The translations under genes were made by a program, and so were the position numbers. From Labia minor (lineage: Eukaryota > Arthropoda > Insecta > Dermaptera > Spongiphoridae): a DNA stretch of 64,000 nt. The stretch lies in the NCBI GenBank assembly GCA_963082975.1, contig OY720346.1, positions 50,915,759 through 50,979,758 on the forward strand, given 5' to 3'. Below, piece after piece: positions 1 to 11,384 of the stretch (position 1 is the first letter of the stretch; each line of letters begins with the position of its first letter). Below the pieces are notes generated by a model that saw only the letters and a program-made list of their open reading frames with translations, was not told the origin of the DNA and did no database searches.

Positions 1-219
1 TAGGTTATCAGTTGTTTTTATATCAATTAATCGTTCGACTATTAATGCGTGAAAATGTCAATACATGAAAAGAAAAAATAATAACAAAAATTAATGATTT
101 TTTAATTCGTTATTCCAATTGAAAAATTTATTATAAATCAGTATTTGTGTAATAAAATATACCTTTATTATATATTTATAAGTTTAACATTAATTAATAC
201 TTCAAACGATCAAGAAAAT

Positions 220-251
220 AACAATACTTTCCCTTCCTATCGTCGGTCGGT
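220..251 (-). repeat. R1 (HINE-like) 5'-terminal fragment
   Basis: About 32 bases match the R1 5' end in reverse orientation, including the 11-bp subterminal repeat CGTCGGTCGGT preceded by CCCTTCCTAT. Nothing else of R1 follows, so this is a solo end. No target duplication is seen. Confidence 0.6.
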
Positions 252-1612
252 GATTATTAAGAAATAGAAATAAAATAATTTAACCTTAATCAGTTTCAGT
301 TTATTTAATATCAGGGTATATTTATTTTATTACTCTTTATTTATTTTATAGATATCAAAATTAATTAAAACCATTTTGTATCCAAGACATTTAGGTTGTA
401 GATATCACTCTTGGCAAAGTAGTAGGATTAATACAGAAAGTATTTTTGATCAAAAATTAATAAAATAACTTTTTTGTCATTTATTCTCCAAATAATAAAA
501 TTAATTTTAAATAAAATCTATCAACATGATTGAAAGAGGCTTACAATAGATTCCAATATTCTTAAAAAAAAATTAATTTTTAAATAACGCCTGTCAAATG
601 CAACCCGCAGAGTTGTTCGGTTAAATTAAATGCCTAAATTCAGGCTTGCTCGTTTCTTAAAGAGAAAACATAATGTAAATATTTATTAATATTTTAAGTA
701 TAATAATTTTTTTAAAACATTATTATATAATTAGTATATTATAAGTTAAATAATAATAAAAAATAGCAATGTTTTTTTGTACTTTATTTTAATAGTTTAT
801 TTAAACTTGTAGTTTAATTTGTAGTTTTTATCAGTTGTGAAATTAATGAAAGTTATTGTCATTCATGATAGGCAAGAAAATTTGGATTTTTTACAAGGTG
901 GTCATCTATCAATGCAGTCTTGTCCCTCTTTTTGAGTGGTCACGCAATTTCCTAACATTTTGAAACGATTCAATTTGTCATTCTATCCTATCAAAGTGGA
1001 GAATCTATCATAGAAAATCACCCTTCCTTAGAAAAAAATGGACAGATTGCAAATTAGAACAATTAATAATCTAAATATTATTATAATATAATTAGTTTTT
1101 TTATGAACAATTTAATATTTAATTATTTATTTATTCGTCATATAAAATAATAATTAAAGATTAATATTTTTTTTTAATTGGAGGGATTAGAGTTTAATTT
1201 ATTTATTTTTTATTATAAATTTAATTATCTCCAATTATTTATATACAACTTTTGTTAAACTGTTTTAATTAAAAAAAAATTAAATGTTGAGTTAATTTTT
1301 CCATTAGGGTTTGTTAGTATAAAGTGAGTACAATATAAAGATATCATTTCAATTTGGAATCATTGTACGATGTAAGCTTGTGGTATAAAAGACCATCCCC
1401 GGTGGGTAGTTCAAATTACCACTCACCATTCAACCTTTAAATATAAATGAGACATCCCTGGGGCAGCCAATTCTTCAACTTCAACACCTCTCCTCTATTA
1501 TACCTGATTGGACTCAACTGGATAGTTAAGCAAAATTAAAATTCACTTAGGAATTTTTTAAAAAAAATAAATATTTATCATTTTCCTTTCTTTTTTTTAT
1601 CTTTTTTATAAG
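252..1612. other. AT-rich spacer, no gene seen
   Basis: Mostly A/T runs with stops in all frames. At 1375-1545 there is a more balanced stretch with the B-box-like word AGTTCAAATTACC. It could be an old SINE head, but no A box or second copy was found, so it is left unassigned. Confidence 0.5.
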
Positions 1613-1645
1613 TTAGGTTAGGTCAGGTTAGGTTATGTTAGGTTA
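1613..1645 (+). repeat. degenerate TTAGG (arthropod telomere-type) array
   Basis: Six consecutive pentamers read TTAGG, TTAGG, TCAGG, TTAGG, TTATG, TTAGG, then TTA. TTAGG is the telomeric unit of most arthropods. The array is short and mutated and lies between AT-rich unique DNA, so it is interstitial and not a chromosome end. Confidence 0.6.
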
Positions 1646-1940
1646 TTATATATATATATTATATTATAGATTTCCGATTAGGAAAGTAAATAGAATTATG
1701 ATACAACATACTAAACTTTCTTTGCCTTTTGATATTTGCTCCACATGATCCCCCCCCCCATCTATTTCTTGTCACCCCGTTCTTAAAAACTCGTAGGTAC
1801 TTCATTTTTTACTGAAATATATTTCTTATTCCAAATCAGGCCAAATAGACTTACAGGTTTGACCTTATAGTTATGTTGTCTGTATGAAATATCCATCTCT
1901 AGATGGTAATTGTTTGTATTCTTTGTATCTGATGGCATTT

Positions 1941-2564
1941 TTACCGACCGACGATAGTAAGGGAGGTATTGTTTTCACACCAAATTTCACATGTGGAGAT
2001 TTTTACATATCTCCACGAATCATGCATTTTCTTATCAGAAAAAAGTATTTTTAGCATGATGTCTGTCCGTCCGTATAGATGTGTACAGCTTGAACGGCTC
2101 AACCGATTTTGATGAAATTTGGTATATTTACTTAATGCATCAGTGGGATGAATTGATCAACTTTTGGTGCAAATCCGGAAACCGGAAGTGGTAGTATTAG
2201 CGATCGACGATAGGAAGGGAAGGGTTATTTTCACACCAAATTTACCATGAGGAGATTTTTTTATATATCACCACGAATCATGCACTTTGTATTGGTTTTA
2301 TCCTCGGGAAAATCATATTTATTAGTTTTTTCTTAATTTAAAATTATATGACGTCATCCAGTCATTCATGGTGTCACAGCCTGGTCTTGCATATATATTA
2401 TAAATAAAATAAAATTAAAAATGTTTATATTTATTATTTATGTATCCATATCAGTTTTTTATTACATTAATAGATATATTAAAATTATTTGAAATTGTTT
2501 CTGTAGCTGGTAATTAATTTACTTCAAACCGTCGGTCGGTTCGGACCTGGCCACAGGTCAACTT
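1941..2564 (+). mobile_element. R1 copy A, HINE-like non-autonomous element
   Basis: A full copy of about 624 bp. It starts TTACCGACCGACGATAG and ends in a region holding the inverted partner CGTCGGTCGGT, a hairpin (GACCTG, loop GCCA, CAGGTC) and AACTT. The middle has a short GTCY microsatellite, then the family motif ending ATGAAATTTGGTA. Two related modules, at about 1946-2035 and 2200-2290, are direct internal duplicates. It codes for nothing. The left flank ends in T's, as expected for T-run insertion. The Helentron-derived assignment rests on architecture only; no autonomous partner lies in the window. Confidence 0.65.
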
Positions 2565-3234
2565 ATTTCAAAATATCCTGCCACTACGGGTGGACGAAAA
2601 GTTTTCGAAATCTTAAAGTAGTTTTTTTTATAAATAACTCCTTTATTATTAAGTGTCGGTAAAAATGAATAGAATGAAACTTTTAGTAAATTCGATTCCC
2701 TATAAATTTAATACGATAGTATGATAATTCTCATAAAAATCGGTATTTATTGAGAAAATCAATAAAATGTGCTTTGACACCTCTTTAAACTACCCTTACT
2801 TATGGTCCGATCTTGTCCAAAAACAATCCAATCCCCGCCCATCATTCCCCCCCCCCCAAAAAAAAATAAACATCTAAATATCAAATTTCAAGACAATATC
2901 TCATTTTGTTTAGACGTAATCTCGGTAACAAACGGCCGGCCGACCGGTTCAAAAAAATTTTTTTGCAGTTTTGAATTCAGAAAAGTGGAGAGCTCAAAAA
3001 ATTTCAAAATTTTTCGACCATCGTATAAGCTATCCATAAGCTATACTCATTGCATGAGGAAAGCTAAAATGATTTACTTATAGCTGAAAAAAAATATTTT
3101 CTTTCTAAAACTGTGAATACGAGTAAATAAAATACAAAATTAAATTTTTTTGCCAGATTTTGTAAAATCAGTGTTTCATTTACAAAACTCTTTTAAATAT
3201 TTAATTTTAAAAAAAATCTTAATTAAAATTTGTC
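2565..3234. other. spacer with unresolved repeat-like sequence
   Basis: Contains a poly-C/poly-A stretch at about 2848-2868 and the GC-rich word CGGCCGGCCGACCGG near 2934. A 93-codon open frame crosses it but has no domain or codon bias. It may be a further transposon family, but no second copy was found here. Confidence 0.35.
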
Positions 3235-3327
3235 TTTGAGAGAGCCCGGGGGGAGGGGAGGGACCCCGCCATAGGAAGCTAGTCAACCCCCACCCTCCCA
3301 GGATCAAATCCTGATTGCGCCACTGCC
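3235..3327 (-). mobile_element. GC-rich DNA-transposon end (hAT-like)
   Basis: A sharp GC-rich island in AT-rich DNA. Read on the minus strand it begins CAGTGGCGCAATCAGGATTT and runs into a G/C-rich block, like the ends of many invertebrate hAT-type MITEs. The opposite end and a target duplication were not found, so it is a fragment or a misassigned GC-rich patch. Confidence 0.35.
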
Positions 3328-4080
3328 GATTAGTAAAAAATAAAATATATTTTTGTGGAGGGGATTATTTACCCTAGTTATTAACGAAATAAAATAGAAA
3401 TATATTTTGTCAGTCAGACTATTGAGATCAATCAAAGGAGTGTATGAAGTGTTTTTATTTTGTATTCGATTGTGATTGTTGCTCGATTACTTACTTGTTC
3501 TACGTATGTAAACTACAGTGAATGCATAGAAATCGGTAAAACGCAACGATTGCTTCCAAATAGGCTCCATGTAGGTTTCTTATATCCCAATCAAGGTAAA
3601 ACTCAACTCTCTCCCTTTATCCTCAATTGTTATTATAAGTATTTATATTAAATTGATAGATCAATCCCAATCGTCAAACAATTCATAATTTAGAATTTAA
3701 CGATTTCCTTCCCACCTCCACTCCACATTTACTCCAAAATTTATTAATTACTATAATGAATTTAAAAAAAATATGAATATTAAAATTAATTTTTATAAAA
3801 TGTATATTTTAGCTTTTCACTGATATATAACTTTATATAAATTGTAATTAATTGATATACATTTCAATTCAAATCTTCGAGTTGGTTTTTTATTTAAATT
3901 TGATTTTTAATTTAATTTAAATTGATTTATTTTTAAAATTTATAAACTAATATGTTGTTTTTTACATCAATTTCACGTTTCCATCTTCGTTTCTGCTACT
4001 GGATGTTGATTTGAATTCTTGATTATCTTCTCCATCTCTGATGATGATGAAATAATCTACATACACCAAATGTAAGTAAT
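3328..4080. other. AT-rich spacer, no gene seen
   Basis: Short open frames only, no domain, no repeat copy recognised. Confidence 0.5.
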
Positions 4081-4231
4081 CTATCTATCGATCTCTATGG
4101 CTCTACGGAACTCGAAAGTTCTTGGCCGCAGCAACCACACCTCTCCAAGTATTCCTATTCTGTGCCATAACCCACCGGTCCCTATCCTCTCCCATCTCTC
4201 TTACGTCCTTTCCCACATTATCCACCCACTC
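4081..4231 (-). pseudogene. RTE-like LINE 3'-end fragment
   Basis: The minus strand matches the C-terminal coding end shared with the copies at 13.0, 48.4 and 57.6 kb: frame-broken remains of the region downstream of the reverse transcriptase, ending in a short GATA/ATCT-type tail at 4081-4092. Only about 150 bp survive. It abuts a 17-base match to the R3 5' end (CTGGCGAGATAGTAAAAA, 4231-4248), suggesting a junction between two dead elements. Confidence 0.6.
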
Positions 4232-4249
4232 TGGCGAGATAGTAAAAAA

Positions 4250-4682
4250 GAATGACTCGGAGTTGCTGCTAGGTTATTGTAAAAATTGTTTGGAGTGCAA
4301 AGGGAAAAATAAGAATTTTTATAAAATTCTTTAAGAATTAAATTAAGGATTTTTATAAAGTTTCTTGTTTATTTACAATTATAGACTAGTAAAAAGAAAG
4401 AATTAAAGACATATTTTAGCCTTGTAGAGAAAAATAATAAATAAACTAACATATGAATAATAAATTGATAGGATTCTTCAATGTAATAGATAATTAGGAA
4501 TAATGTATTTATTAATAGAACAAATAAAATAGTAAATATAAATAATAAGTTTAATAAATCAGATTTTTATTGATTTAAATTATAAATTGTGCTATAATAT
4601 ATATAAGCTATATTTCAAGAAAATCTTGTTTTTATTATTAAGACAATTTTCAAACATTATGTATTAATAAATGTTTATCTAA
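4250..4682. other. AT-rich spacer downstream of zinc-finger tail
   Basis: No gene, repeat copy or clear polyadenylation context beyond general A/T richness. Confidence 0.5.
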
Positions 4683-5710
4683 ACTAGATTTATGATTAAA
4701 TTTCTTTCACAATAATTACATTCAAAAGGTTTTTCTCCTTTATGGATTAATAAATGTGTTTTTAAATTTGATTAATTATTAAATTTCTTTTCACAATAAT
4801 TACATTCAAAAGGTTTTTCTCTTGTATGAATTAATAAATGTGATTTTAGAGTTGATTTCCAATTGAATTTCTCTTTACAATAATTACATTCAAAAGGTTT
4901 TTCTTCTGTATGAATTAATAAATGTGTTTTTAAATTTGATTTCTGATTAAATTTCTTTTCACAATAATTACATTCAAAAGGTTTTTCTTCTGTATGAATT
5001 AATAAATGTGTTTTAAAGCTGATTTTTGAATAAATTTCTTTTCACAATAATTACAATCAAAAGGTTTTACTACTTTATGTGTTAATAAATGTTTATCTAA
5101 ATTTGATTTGAGATTACATTTCTTTTCACAATAATTACATTTAAAAGGTTTTACTCCTTTATGTATTAATAAATGTTTATCTAAACTAGATTTATGATTA
5201 AATTTCTTTCACAATAATTACATTCAAAAGGTTTTTCTCCTGTATGAATTAATAAATGTCTTTTAAAATTTGATTTATTATTAAATTTCTTTTCACAATA
5301 ATTACATTCAAAAGGTTTTTCTCTTGTATGAATTAATAAATGTGATTTTAGAGTTGATTTCCAATTGAATTTCTCTTTACAATAATTACATTCAAAAGGT
5401 TTTTCTCCTGTATGAATTAATAAATGTGATTTTAAATTTGATTTCTGATTAAATTTCTTTTCACAATAATTACATTCATAAGTTTTTTCTCCTCTATGAA
5501 TTAATAAATGTGTTTTTAAATTTGATTTATTATTAATTTTCTTTTCACAATAATTACATTCAAAAGGTTTTTCTTCTGTATGAATTAATAAATGTGTTTT
5601 TAAATTTGATTTATTATTAAAACTAGATTTATGATTAAATTTCTTTCACAATAATTACATTCAAAAGGTTTTTCTCCTTTATGGATTAATAAATGTGTTT
5701 TTAAATTTGA
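4683..5710 (-). pseudogene. decayed C2H2 finger array 3' of the zinc-finger gene
   Basis: About twelve more 84-bp finger units follow the stop codon of the upstream gene in the same orientation, but the frame is broken. Units beginning at about 4681, 5183 and 5620 all carry the same one-base deletion (GAAAG where intact units have GAAAAG before AAATTT), so the lesion was copied by later duplication. The block at 4681-4890 is nearly base-identical to 5620-5840. The finger consensus (Cys-x2-Cys, Phe, Leu, His-x3-His) is otherwise preserved, so decay is recent. Some of it could be 3' UTR of the gene at 5711-7777. Confidence 0.8.
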
Positions 5711-7777
5711 TTAATTATTAAATTTCTTTTCACAATAATTACATTCAAAAGGTTTTTCTCTTGTATGAATTAATAAATGTGATTTTAGAGTTGATTTCCG
5801 ATTGAATTTCTCTTTACAATAATTACATTCAAAAGGTTTTTCTCCTGTATGAATTAATAAATGTGATTTTAAATTTGATTTCTGATTAAATTTCTTTTCA
5901 CAATAATTACATTCATAAGATTTTTCTCCTCTATGAATTAATAAATGTGTTTTTAAATTTGATTTCTGATTAAATTTCTTTTCACAATAATTACATTCAA
6001 AAGGTTTTTCTCCTGTATGAATTAATAAATGTGTTTTAAAATTTGATTTATTATTAAATTTCTTTTCACAATAATTACATTCAAAAGGTTTTTCTCTTGT
6101 ATGAATTAATAAATGTGATTTTAGAGTTGATTTCCGATTGAATTTCTCTTTACAATAATTACATTCAAAAGGTTTTTCTCCTGTATGAATTAATAAATGT
6201 GATTTTAAATTTGATTTCTGATTAAATTTCTTTTCACAATAATTACATTCATAAGATTTTTCTCCTCTATGAATTAATAAATGTGTTTTTAAATTTGATT
6301 TCTGATTAAATTTCTTTTCACAATAATTACATTCAAAAGGTTTTTCTCCTGTATGAATTAATAAATGTGTTTTTAAAGTTGATTTCAATTTAAATTTCTT
6401 TTCACAATAATTACATTCATAAGATTTTTCTCCTCTATGAATTAATAAATGTGTTTTTAAAGTTGATTTCAATTTAAATTTCTTTTCACAATAATTACAT
6501 TCAAAAGATTTTTCTCCTCTATGAATTAATAAATGTGTTTTTAAATTTGATTTCTGATTAAATTTCTTTTCACAATAATTACATTCAAAAGGTTTTTCTC
6601 CTGTATGAATTAATAAATGTGTTTTAAAATTTGATTTATTATTAAATTTCTTTTCACAATAATTACATTCAAAAGATTTTTCTCCTCTATGAATTAATAA
6701 ATGTGATTTTAAATTTGATTTCTGATTAAATTTCTTTTCACAATAATTACATTCAAAAGTTTTTTCTCCTCTATGAATTAATAAATGTGTTTTTAAAGTT
6801 GATTTCAATTTAAATTTCTTTTCACAATAATTACATTCAAAAGATTCTTCTCTTTTATGAATTGATAAATGTGTTTTTAAAGTTGATTTCAAATTAAATT
6901 TCTCTTTACAATAATTACATTGAAAACGCCTGACTTCTGTTTGGTTTGAATCCGTTTCTTGTTCAAATTTTTCGACTAAATATTTCTCTGTATCTTTTTT
7001 GAGTTTTACATCACTTTTAAAAATTGAAAATATTTTTTTATGAAAACATTTTTTTAGATGTTTACATAAAAATTCCTCACTTATAAAATTGCTATGACAA
7101 TATACACAAGAATATAGAGGACCTAAAAAAAGAATTGTTTTCGTTATTTTAATTCATTATATTTTTATATATCCAACTATTTTATAATTCAATTTAAGGA
7201 ATAATATATCACTACAAATAATATTAAAAAAAATAATTTTAGTGACAATTATTTCGATGAAAAAAAACATAGAAATAAAAATTACCTGTAAATGTTAACG
7301 AAAAAAATAAATATTTAATTTTAGCTATAAAGAGAATTTTTATTCAAATAATATAAAATAATATTTAATTCTGTTTAAAATAATATTTTTTATATTTATA
7401 GAATATTTTTTATTTTTTTATATTTATGGAATAATATTTTTTATCATAGAATAATTTAATTTAATTTTATTAGATAAATATTTAATTTTTTTACAAGATA
7501 ATTTAAATTTAAGCGACGCCACAGATGTATATGACAATTTTAATTGTTTTTATCGCGTATACTAGGGGCGTCCCGCAAAAATTTTATAAGAAAAGTTTAT
7601 TAGAATCAAAAAAAAAGATTGCACTGGTAAAGTCTTATCCAAATTCATATTGGAGTAACATTTTTGTATAATTACCATTTTAGTGACAATTAACATTAGT
7701 TTAGGTGAAAAAAACATTGAAATATAATTACCTATATATATTGGATATTTTGTGTCTTCTTTTGAAGAAAGATCCAT
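5711..7777 (-). CDS. tandem C2H2 zinc-finger protein, two coding exons
   Basis: Predicted nuclear DNA-binding protein of 485 residues from join(7732..7777, 5711..7122). The long finger frame has no in-frame ATG; its apparent first codon near 6892 is TTG. Upstream, an acceptor (T-run then AG, 7124-7123) opens the frame at 7122. At 7777 an ATG starts a 46-base exon ending in a consensus donor (G|GTAATT, 7731), and the split codon phases match. Residues 21-43 form a divergent finger (C21, C24, H37, H43). A charged linker follows to about 80, then 14 uniform 28-residue fingers begin with C84, and a half finger (C476, C479) is cut by a stop. Linkers are TGEKP, RGEKS or TREKP. The stop is one A-to-T change in a Lys codon. 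Contact positions -1/2/3/6 take few states (QSNT, QSNS, NSNT, LSTT, RSTS). No KRAB, BTB or ZAD domain is visible. Exon 1 is inferred from splice signals only. Confidence 0.75.
7123..7731 (-). other. predicted intron of the zinc-finger gene
   Basis: GT...AG intron of 609 bp, phase 1. Its 5' end (7676-7731) is echoed inside the intron at 7226-7285, where another ACAG|GTAATT donor is followed by the same downstream words (ATGTTTTTTT, AATTGTCACTAAAAT). This points to a local duplication of an old exon-donor segment; the inner copy carries no open coding exon of note. Confidence 0.55.
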
Positions 7778-8018
7778 TTTGAATTGATTAATGTATTATC
7801 AATTGTAAAATATATACTAGATAATAAGTAATATAAACCAGATGGCCTGTGATATAAACGTTTTAAATTTTGATTTTGATTTACAATTAAAATAACATCC
7901 AAATATTTGTCTTGAAGATAGCAACCAGGTGAGTGACATGCAAATTTGACTTCCGGAAACCTTATGTGTTTTTACTCTTATCATTGTTAGATGGTGCTGC
8001 TGTCTACAAATTACATTT
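7778..8018. other. 5' flank of the zinc-finger gene
   Basis: Promoter or 5' UTR is expected here. I see no clear TATA box or initiator beyond general A/T content; a word ATGCAAAT occurs at about 7938. R1 and R2 fragments begin within 250 bp of the start codon. Confidence 0.3.
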
Positions 8019-8182
8019 TTACCGACCGACGATAGGAAGGGATGGTATTGTTTTCACAACAAATTTCACATGTGGAGATTTTTAGATATCACCACGAATC
8101 ATCTATTTTGTTAATTTAAAAAAGTATTTTTAGTATGACATCTGTCCGTCTGTCTGTCCGTATAGAGGTGTACAGCTTGAAA
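8019..8182 (+). mobile_element. R1 5'-half fragment
   Basis: Matches R1 from TTACCGACCGACGATAG through the GTCY microsatellite to the word GTGTACAGCTTGAA, then switches abruptly to R2. The 3' half with its hairpin is missing. Confidence 0.7.
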
Positions 8183-8380
8183 TAAAATAATCAATTTATT
8201 ATATCCACATGCCATACTTTTGTCTTTCAGTGCATTCATAGGTACGTTTAAGGGCTGTATGTTTTATTACTATTACTATTTTTAAAATTTATGTTTTTTT
8301 AAATTTAAATTATTTCAGCGGCGGCTCGGTGAACCAGGTATTAATAATACCACCCAAACACGATAACAAGGAATATTTTT
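8183..8380 (+). mobile_element. R2 fragment
   Basis: Shares with the other R2 copies the words CCACATGCCATACTTTT, CAGTGCATT, AAGGGCTGTATGTTTTAT and GGCGGCTCGGTGAACCAGGTA, ending in AAGGAATATTTTTT. R1 copy B begins directly in the T-run, so R2 served as its left flank. Confidence 0.65.
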
Positions 8381-9009
8381 TTACCGACCGACGATAGTAA
8401 GGGAGGTATTGTTTTCACACCAAATTTCACATGTGGTGATTTTTACATATCTCCACGAATCATGCATTTTCTTAACAGAAAAAAATATTTTTAGCATGAT
8501 GTCTGTCAGTCCGTCCGTCCGTCTGTCCGTCCGTCCGTATAGATGTGTACAGCCTGAACGGCTCAACGGATTTTGATGAAATTTGGTATATTTACTTAAT
8601 GCATCAGTGGGATGAATTGATCAACTTTTGGTGCAAATCCGGAAACCGGAAGTGGTAGTATTAGCGATCGACGATAAGAAGGGAAGGGTTATTTTCACAC
8701 CAAATTTCACATGAGGAGATTTTTTACATATCACCACGAATAATGCACTTTGTATTGGTTTTATCCTGGAGAAAAATCATCTTTATTAGTTTTTTCTTAA
8801 TTTAAAATTATATGACGTCATCCAGCCATTCATGACGTCACAGCCTGGTCTTACATATATATTATAAATAAAATAAAATTTATGTTATATGCCTATCTGT
8901 TTTTTATTACATTAATAGATATATTAAAATTATTTGAAATTGTTTCTGTAGCTGGAAATTAATTTATTTCAAACCGTCGGTCGGTTCGGACCTGGCCACA
9001 GGTCAACTT
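8381..9009 (+). mobile_element. R1 copy B, HINE-like non-autonomous element
   Basis: A full copy of 629 bp with 5' ACCGACCGACG, 3' CGTCGGTCGGT, a 3' hairpin from GACCTG to CAGGTC, and end AACTT in a T-run. The internal GTCY microsatellite is longest here (about 8505-8540). The copy is very close to copy A, so the family was amplified fairly recently. Two TGACGTCA-like sites near 8813 and 8835 resemble CRE motifs and recur in every full copy. Confidence 0.7.
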
Positions 9010-11384
9010 TTTCTGATAGAACATCACATTTTGTCATTTTGCTGAACATTTTTACCATTCTATCTTTCCGTAATTTGAGAGTCTGATGATTTATTCACTT
9101 TTTAATCCAAAAACGACGTTATCAATCTCCAGTTTTCTCTCAGTATTTTCTCCCAATTTGTATCAAAGTTGATTAGTCCAATGAGTTTAAATCTTATCCA
9201 AAATGGGGTTGAAGAGAATAATAGTACATAGCGCTATTCTCAATCTTATTCCACTTGCTATTAATATTAATACCAAAATTTTAACATCCAATTATTTACT
9301 TTTATTTTTGCTCTTATTTATGTGTTCAAATTCCTATTATCTTATTAAATCTTAACCTCCCTCTTTCAAAGACAATTCACTAGATTCTCTAGGTTTACCC
9401 GATCGAAAACTATTTTTAAAATTTAAATATAAATAATCTTGATTAGTGATTTTGATGATCTAATATTAGTCGAATAAAGTTTTGTTTTGTTTTAGTTCTT
9501 GATTGGTATTTTATTGAGAATTTTCACGATAGATGTTAATGAAATAATTTTTCTCATCCTAAAATAGAATTTATAATAGTGAATGTTATTCAAAAACACT
9601 TTCCTTTGAGTTTAATTTTTAATTTACCAAGAAAGGTATTATTTTTTATAGACTATAATTATAGTGTGATTATAGAGAAAAAACAGATTGAGCTTGTTTT
9701 ATCGTTTAATTATAAAATTTTAAATTGATGAATTTTATAATTTATAAAAACCATATATATTCAGTAACGTATAATATTTTTTTTAATAATAATAATTCTA
9801 CCTTGATGATTAAAACGAAAATATAATGACCATAATATCTTGGTAAATGAACCACCTCTATTTCTTATAAGTAAATTACCCAAAATAAGTATTAACTTAG
9901 TTTTTTATTTTTTTTTAAATAAAAAAAAACAATAAATGAAAAATAAAATTACGGAATTGCTCTTTCTTACGTTGAATAATAAGATTAATTTCCTCCAAAT
10001 AACATTTTAACACTCAAAACGATTAAAAAAGATTTTTCATGTTATATATATATATTTAATTTTATTGTATATTATATATATGTTAGTATATAGTATATTT
10101 ATTTTAACGGGCACTGATTTTTCCATTTCAATCCACTTTATTTCATATCCAATGCAAACGACCCCATAATTTTTTTTTCTTTTTCAAAAGTCAATTAAAC
10201 TCTATTATATTTTTAATCGTTCTTTTATTGATTGCTTTCTTAGTTAAAAGAATAAAGAGAAAGAGAACGAAAAAAGTTAAAGAAAGCTTCGTTATCCAAG
10301 ATGAAAAAAAAAAAATTAGTATTAAAGTGAAGTATATATGGAGTGATGAAAGTAGATGGTGGTGAGGGAGATGAAATAAAAATGAAATCAATTGGATCAT
10401 ATATCAGACAAAGAAACCTTCAAACTTTCTTAAAATTATTTTATTTTACTTTTATGAGTATCTCAAAAGGATCCAAATTTCCTTCTTTCTATTAGGTTTC
10501 AACTAATTCTCTTTATTGGGTAAAATACCAATATATTTTACTTAAATTATTTGAATATGTCGATTTTGATACATATATCGTTTATATAATTGATATATAC
10601 AGTGGCTTTTTATGGAGGTGAGGGGTTTAAAGAGATATACTATAATTTAACAGAAATATTTGTACTATTCTATATTGAATTCTTTATATAATTTATAAAT
10701 TCATTGAATAATATTAAAACTCTATAAAGGTGATTTTCAATAACTAAAACAACAAAACAGTGTAATTTATTAATATTACAAAAGTTAAACTTATAAATAT
10801 TATAATTATAAATCGGAAAAATCCATTCTTTATAAGTGTGCAGACTTCTTAAGGTGTGAAGCCCATAAGCTTATATATATATATATATATATATATTCCC
10901 CTATTATGTAAATCCGGCCTAGATAGTACATTTATTGATATAAGATGTGGTTTTGAATAGGAAGTAAAAATATTTTCATTGATTTATTGATTGAACTGAA
11001 AAAAATTAAAATTTTAGAAAATAGCTGTTTATTTAAGTTCCTTATAAATATATCTAAAGGTAAAATATACTCTGGATGGCTAATAACATTTTAAAAAAAT
11101 TAATAATTGGATTAAGTAAATTTCCTATATGTTCAGAGAGGGATGGGGCTTTATTTTGTTAAAAAAAAACTTAAAATTATAGGATCAAATATTTTTATTT
11201 TAAATTTTATTATCTAATCCTAAGAGAATCGGAGAGAAAAACACTTGTAAGAAACTTGTTTGTAGGTAAAATGGTTGGGAAGTGAATGATTGGTAGATCA
11301 AGAACGAAGTGAGCAGACAATACAGAGAGAGAGAGAGAGACATGAGGGAGTTGGAAGACAGTGGAAGTTGTATGTAGGTGGCTC
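9010..11384. other. AT-rich spacer, no gene seen
   Basis: Long A/T-rich stretch with a TA microsatellite at 10872-10896. A 69-codon open frame on the minus strand (10191-10400) is hydrophobic low complexity and not convincing. Confidence 0.5.
10872..10896. repeat. TA dinucleotide microsatellite
   Basis: About 12 TA units, uninterrupted. Similar TA runs elsewhere in the window flank PLE and SINE insertions. Confidence 0.9.

Noticed and set aside
1941..2564. R1 as a classical Helitron
   Set aside because: Lacks 5' TC and 3' CTRR ends; subterminal inverted repeats and T-T insertion fit the Helentron-associated type better.
2802..3083. 93-codon plus-strand frame
   Set aside because: Crosses a poly-C/poly-A run and has no domain; probably chance within a repeat-like patch.
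3285..3325. tRNA-like GGATCAAATCC word
   Set aside because: Imperfect B box with no A box; better explained as part of a GC-rich transposon end.
4683..6900. Regular 84-bp repeats considered as a CRISPR or satellite
   Set aside because: The period equals 28 codons and each unit encodes a C2H2 finger; no spacer-repeat alternation.
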